From: Anaerolineaceae bacterium UBA5224
GTDB lineage: Bacteria; Chloroflexota; Anaerolineae; Anaerolineales; Anaerolineaceae
Length of the DNA stretch: 7,749 nucleotides
Direction: 5' to 3'
Assembly (NCBI GenBank): GCA_002409365.1
Contig: DHUW01000045.1
Span: 1-7,749 of the forward strand
The translations under genes and the position numbers were made by a program. The notes beneath the pieces are model-generated. The model made no database searches, was not told where the DNA came from, and worked only from the letters and a program-made list of their open reading frames with translations. Within the stretch, counting starts at the first letter, position 1, and each line of letters opens with the position of its first letter. Of this stretch, positions 5,544 through 7,749 are shown in pieces.

Positions 5544-7148
5544 ATGAACATAGTACAAGCTTTACTTATTGCATTGGCTGCTAATCTGGCATCTGGCCGG
5601 ATTTGGAGCCCAGTAACCTGGCCTTTCTGCTATCCATTGATCAACGGTACCATTGTCGGTATCATTCTTGGAGAGCCTTTGTTAGGCATGTTGGCCGGTG
5701 CGACAATCAACTTGGTTTATATCGGTTGGATTTCAGCTGGGGGTACCATGCCATCGAATATTGGTATCGCCGGTGTATATGGAACAGCATTGGCTATTCT
5801 AGCCCACGCTGAACCGGAATTGGCTGTGGCTTTCGCGATCCCGATTGGTCTGCTTGGCGTCCTGCAGTTCCAGCTCATGATGACCATCAATTCTGTTTGG
5901 GTGCATAGGCTTGACAAAAATGCTGAGAACGCCGAGTTGGATAAGGTTTGGGTCAATGCCGCTCTGTTACCTCAACTAACTGCATTCCTGATTAATGGTA
6001 TCCCTGCTTTCATTTTGATGGCAGTTGGTGGAGATTTCTTCGTCGAAATGATGGGGCGTATCCCCGAGAATGTAGTCAATGCCCTCACTGTAGTTGGCGG
6101 TTTACTCCCAGCTCTGGGCGTTGCTATGCTTTTGAAATACCTGGGAAAGAAAAATTTGATCCCATTCTTTATCCTGGGTTTCTTCCTTACTACTTATCTC
6201 AACCTTGGCATCATGCCGTTGGCAATCCTGGGTGCCTGTGTTGCAGTTATTTACTACTTCTCCTCTCAAAAATCGAACGAAGCTGTGGAAGTTTCTGATG
6301 AGCTCCCTGAAGAAACTCCAAGCGTCGAACTGACCACACGGTTGACCAAAGCAGATCTACGAAAACATTGGCTGATCGGTTTGGGTGCTGAAATTGGTTA
6401 CAACTATGAGCGAATGCAGGCATCTGGTAATCTACTTGCCATGGTTCCGGTTATTCGACGACTATATAAAACCAAAGAAGATATCAGTTCTGCCATGAAA
6501 AGATATCTGGTTTTCTTTAATACTGAGCCTTCATTTGTTGGCACTGTCATTCCAGGTGTCGCTGCATCATTAGAGGAACAAAAGGCAAACGGAGCCGACA
6601 TTTCTGACGAAATGATCACCGGTCTACGTACTGGTCTGATGGGACCTCTTGCTGGCGTTGGTGACAGTCTAGCTGGTGGAATCATTTATCCAATTGGCAT
6701 TTCACTTGGTGTTTCACTTGCCTTGACGAACCACAGTTTTGCCGGTCCAGTTCTTTTCTTTGTACTGTTTGCCGGTATCATGCTGCTCCTCGGTGGTTCT
6801 CTATATAATATGGGCTACAAACGCGGTGGCAACTCGATCATGAGCATCCTGGGAGAAGGCAGTCGCTCCATCGTTAAACTGACAGATGCCTTCAGCGTGT
6901 TAGGTTTGCTTGTTATCGGTGGTATGGGTGCGACTCGTGTGATTGCCAACACACCTGTGGTTATTAATGTCGGCCAGACCTCGGTTGTGTTACAAGACGT
7001 CCTGAATGGCTTAGTGCCAAATCTGCTTCCCTTTGCGATCATTATCGGAATCTGGTACTTGCTGAATAAGAAAGTAAATCCTTCCTGGGTAGTCTTGATC
7101 CTGACTGCATTAGGTTTTGCAGCATACTTTTTAGGACTGCTTGCATAA
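5544..7148 (+). CDS. Fused mannose-family PTS membrane components EIIC-EIID
   Basis: This integral membrane permease subunit translocates the substrate for phosphorylation by EIIB. Residues 1-240 are EIIC: hydrophobic segments and the GIILGEPLLGMLAGATINLVYIG region with AGGTMPSN (65-72). A charged, acidic linker (about 241-265, KSNEAVEVSDELPEETPS) follows. Residues 266-534 are EIID: LTKADLRKHW (267-276), NYERMQASG (287-295), FFNTEP (324-329), SLEEQKANG (342-350), MGPLAGVGDSL (366-376), then C-terminal membrane helices. In most systems EIIC and EIID are two proteins (ManY and ManZ), so a single 534-aa chain is unusual. The frame is uninterrupted across the junction. The common FNTHP motif reads FNTEP. 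The ATG at 5544 follows GGAGAG (5536-5541). It is the last gene of the operon, 86 bp after M24 and 21 bp before a strong terminator. Confidence 0.9.
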   Translation: MNIVQALLIALAANLASGRIWSPVTWPFCYPLINGTIVGIILGEPLLGMLAGATINLVYIGWISAGGTMPSNIGIAGVYGTALAILAHAEPELAVAFAIPIGLLGVLQFQLMMTINSVWVHRLDKNAENAELDKVWVNAALLPQLTAFLINGIPAFILMAVGGDFFVEMMGRIPENVVNALTVVGGLLPALGVAMLLKYLGKKNLIPFFILGFFLTTYLNLGIMPLAILGACVAVIYYFSSQKSNEAVEVSDELPEETPSVELTTRLTKADLRKHWLIGLGAEIGYNYERMQASGNLLAMVPVIRRLYKTKEDISSAMKRYLVFFNTEPSFVGTVIPGVAASLEEQKANGADISDEMITGLRTGLMGPLAGVGDSLAGGIIYPIGISLGVSLALTNHSFAGPVLFFVLFAGIMLLLGGSLYNMGYKRGGNSIMSILGEGSRSIVKLTDAFSVLGLLVIGGMGATRVIANTPVVINVGQTSVVLQDVLNGLVPNLLPFAIIIGIWYLLNKKVNPSWVVLILTALGFAAYFLGLLA

Positions 7149-7169
7149 AACCAGTCTTTACATCAACAC

Positions 7170-7211
7170 AAAACATCCGCCGAGAAACACGGCGGATGTT
7201 TTGTTAATTTA
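7170..7211 (+). terminator. Strong intrinsic terminator of the PTS operon
   Basis: A perfect 13-bp stem pairs 7170-7182 (AAAACATCCGCCG) with 7190-7202 (CGGCGGATGTTTT) around a 7-nt loop, AGAAACA. A T-rich tract (TTTTGTTAATTT) follows. The GC-rich core and A/T-tract symmetry mean it may also work on the opposite strand. Confidence 0.93.
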
Positions 7212-7380
7212 ACTCATATATGACTACCAGCATCCACAATTGCAAGTACATCCAAACAAAATTTCATGTTCTAAAATTTTGTCAGGTAATATAAATTTTT
7301 TTCTACTTAGTCTGTATAGAGCGAGTCAAATATGGAATTATTCCATGTAAAATCTAGTTAAAAAAAGCCATATACAGCAC
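7212..7380. other. AT-rich non-coding interval with two inverted repeats
   Basis: No plausible coding frame is seen. A perfect 9-bp inverted repeat, ACAAAATTT (7256-7264) with AAATTTTGT (7274-7282), has a 9-nt centre. A second, ATGGAAT-T-ATTCCAT (7332-7346), is a near-continuous 15-bp palindrome about 35 bp upstream of the predicted -35 at 7381. The second is a reasonable candidate operator or activator site for the downstream gene. The first may only reflect AT-rich composition. Confidence 0.4.
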
Positions 7381-7409
7381 TTGTAACTTCAGATAATAAT
7401 TCGTATAAT
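7381..7409 (+). promoter_or_regulatory. Probable sigma-70-type promoter of the secreted-protein gene
   Basis: TTGTAA (7381-7386) and a perfect TATAAT (7404-7409) are spaced by exactly 17 bp. Transcription would begin near 7416, about 173 nt before the ATG at 7589. The start region overlaps the inverted repeats at 7411-7436. Confidence 0.6.
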
Positions 7410-7410
7410 A

Positions 7411-7436
7411 TTGTTATCTAACAATCTTTGATTGTT
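7411..7436. promoter_or_regulatory. Overlapping inverted repeats at the predicted transcription start, possible operator
   Basis: TTGTTA-TC-TAACAA (7411-7424) and AACAATC-TTT-GATTGTT (7420-7436) are both perfect and share the AACAA arm. They lie directly after the -10 hexamer, a position where a bound repressor would block initiation. In RNA the second could be a small 5' hairpin. Confidence 0.4.
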
Positions 7437-7588
7437 CCAAAATTCTCCCTGCTGTAAGCGGAGAAAATCCTAACACACAGTCAATGTTCAAACCTCTCCT
7501 CGTTGGGGGACCATCGTCATGGAAGAAGTGAAAACTTCTTCCCAACAATAATCGATTAATCGAAAATGAACTGAAAAGGAGATTCAAT
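7437..7588 (+). promoter_or_regulatory. Long structured 5' leader of the secreted-protein gene
   Basis: The leader contains TTCTCC...GGAGAA pairing (about 7442-7465). It also has a perfect 9-bp stem GGAAGAAGT/ACTTCTTCC (7521-7542) closed by a GAAA (GNRA) tetraloop, which can be extended by GTTG (7502-7505) with CAAC (7543-7546) across a one-sided internal loop containing GGGGACCATC. A 12-bp palindrome, TCGATTAATCGA, lies at 7552-7563, just before the AAGGAG ribosome binding site at 7576-7581. There is no T-tract after the hairpin, so any control would probably act on translation or stability. I do not recognise a known riboswitch class. Confidence 0.4.
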
Positions 7589-7749
7589 ATGAAACCGAGA
7601 ATGAAAAAGGTCAGCTGGGCTATAGCCCTTGTAATGGTGGCTTTGCTCAGCTTGACTGCTTTGACAGCTGCTTCTGATATTATCTGGCCCTGGTCATCCG
7701 AACCGGGGGTGGAGCCCCAGTTGCTGCTTGATGCAGGGAATAAAACCAA
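7589..7749 (+). CDS. N-terminus of an unidentified secreted protein (runs off the window)
   Basis: An ATG at 7589 follows AAGGAG (7576-7581) with 7-nt spacing, and 53 codons stay open to the window edge. The N-terminus looks like a Sec signal peptide: basic MKPRMKK, a hydrophobic stretch (about residues 8-27) and small residues (TALTAAS) suggesting cleavage near residues 26-28. There is no lipobox cysteine, so it is not an evident lipoprotein. The mature part begins SDIIWPWSSEPGVEPQ. No family is recognisable from so little. It lies beyond a strong terminator with its own promoter, so it is not part of the PTS operon. Confidence 0.75.
   Translation, partial: MKPRMKKVSWAIALVMVALLSLTALTAASDIIWPWSSEPGVEPQLLLDAGNKT

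Noticed and set aside
7502..7546. GGGGGACCA-like sequence in the leader, resembling part of the ydaO (c-di-AMP) riboswitch
   Set aside because: The other conserved ydaO elements, such as GGGUGAAU and the second GAAUCCG-type block, are absent, so the match is only a short stretch.
7414..7749. Minus-strand open frame of 111 codons
   Set aside because: It runs antisense through the non-coding leader and the signal-peptide gene, has no ribosome binding site and no recognisable domain. The plus-strand gene at 7589 has both an SD and a signal peptide.
1..7749. Mobile elements, CRISPR arrays, tRNA or rRNA genes
   Set aside because: No transposase, integrase, regularly spaced repeats, cloverleaf or rRNA-like sequence was seen.

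Overview
The window is a bacterial chromosomal segment with dense genes, Shine-Dalgarno-led starts and clear intrinsic terminators. No gene fixes the taxon. A GlpX-type fructose bisphosphatase, a PRD-type PTS regulator and a mannose-family PTS fit Bacillota or Anaerolineae-like Chloroflexota. That placement is inference with low confidence.

Layout. Positions 1-36 hold the first 12 codons of a minus-strand gene, divergent from the next gene. Positions 240-1268 encode a class II fructose-1,6-bisphosphatase-like protein (GlpX family), with its own upstream promoter and a terminator at 1289-1328. A second transcription unit runs from a promoter at 1383-1411 to a strong terminator at 7170-7211. 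It encodes five proteins: a 619-aa PRD-domain regulator, EIIA (141 aa) and EIIB (162 aa) of a mannose/fructose/sorbose-family PTS, an M24 (creatinase/aminopeptidase P fold) metalloenzyme-like protein (411 aa), and a single 534-aa protein in which EIIC and EIID are fused. The first four genes are overlapping or 3 bp apart. The EIICD gene follows after 86 bp. Positions 7212-7588 are non-coding, with a good promoter and a structured leader of about 170 nt. They precede a secreted protein that starts at 7589 and runs off the window.

How the genes work together (inference). General PTS proteins EI and HPr, not encoded here, would phosphorylate EIIA His9. The phosphate would pass to EIIB His15 and then to a substrate moved across the membrane by the EIICD protein. 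The PRD regulator at the head of the operon probably senses this flux. The M24 enzyme is translationally coupled to EIIB, so it probably acts on the imported compound. This suggests a substrate with an amide, peptide or other C-N bond rather than a plain sugar. No sugar-phosphate isomerase, deglycase or kinase lies in the operon.

Most notable points: the M24 enzyme inside a PTS operon, which keeps all five metal ligands but lacks two of the three active-site histidines; the EIIC-EIID fusion; a regulator that appears to have lost most canonical phosphorylation sites; and a GlpX with changes at two substrate-loop glycines.
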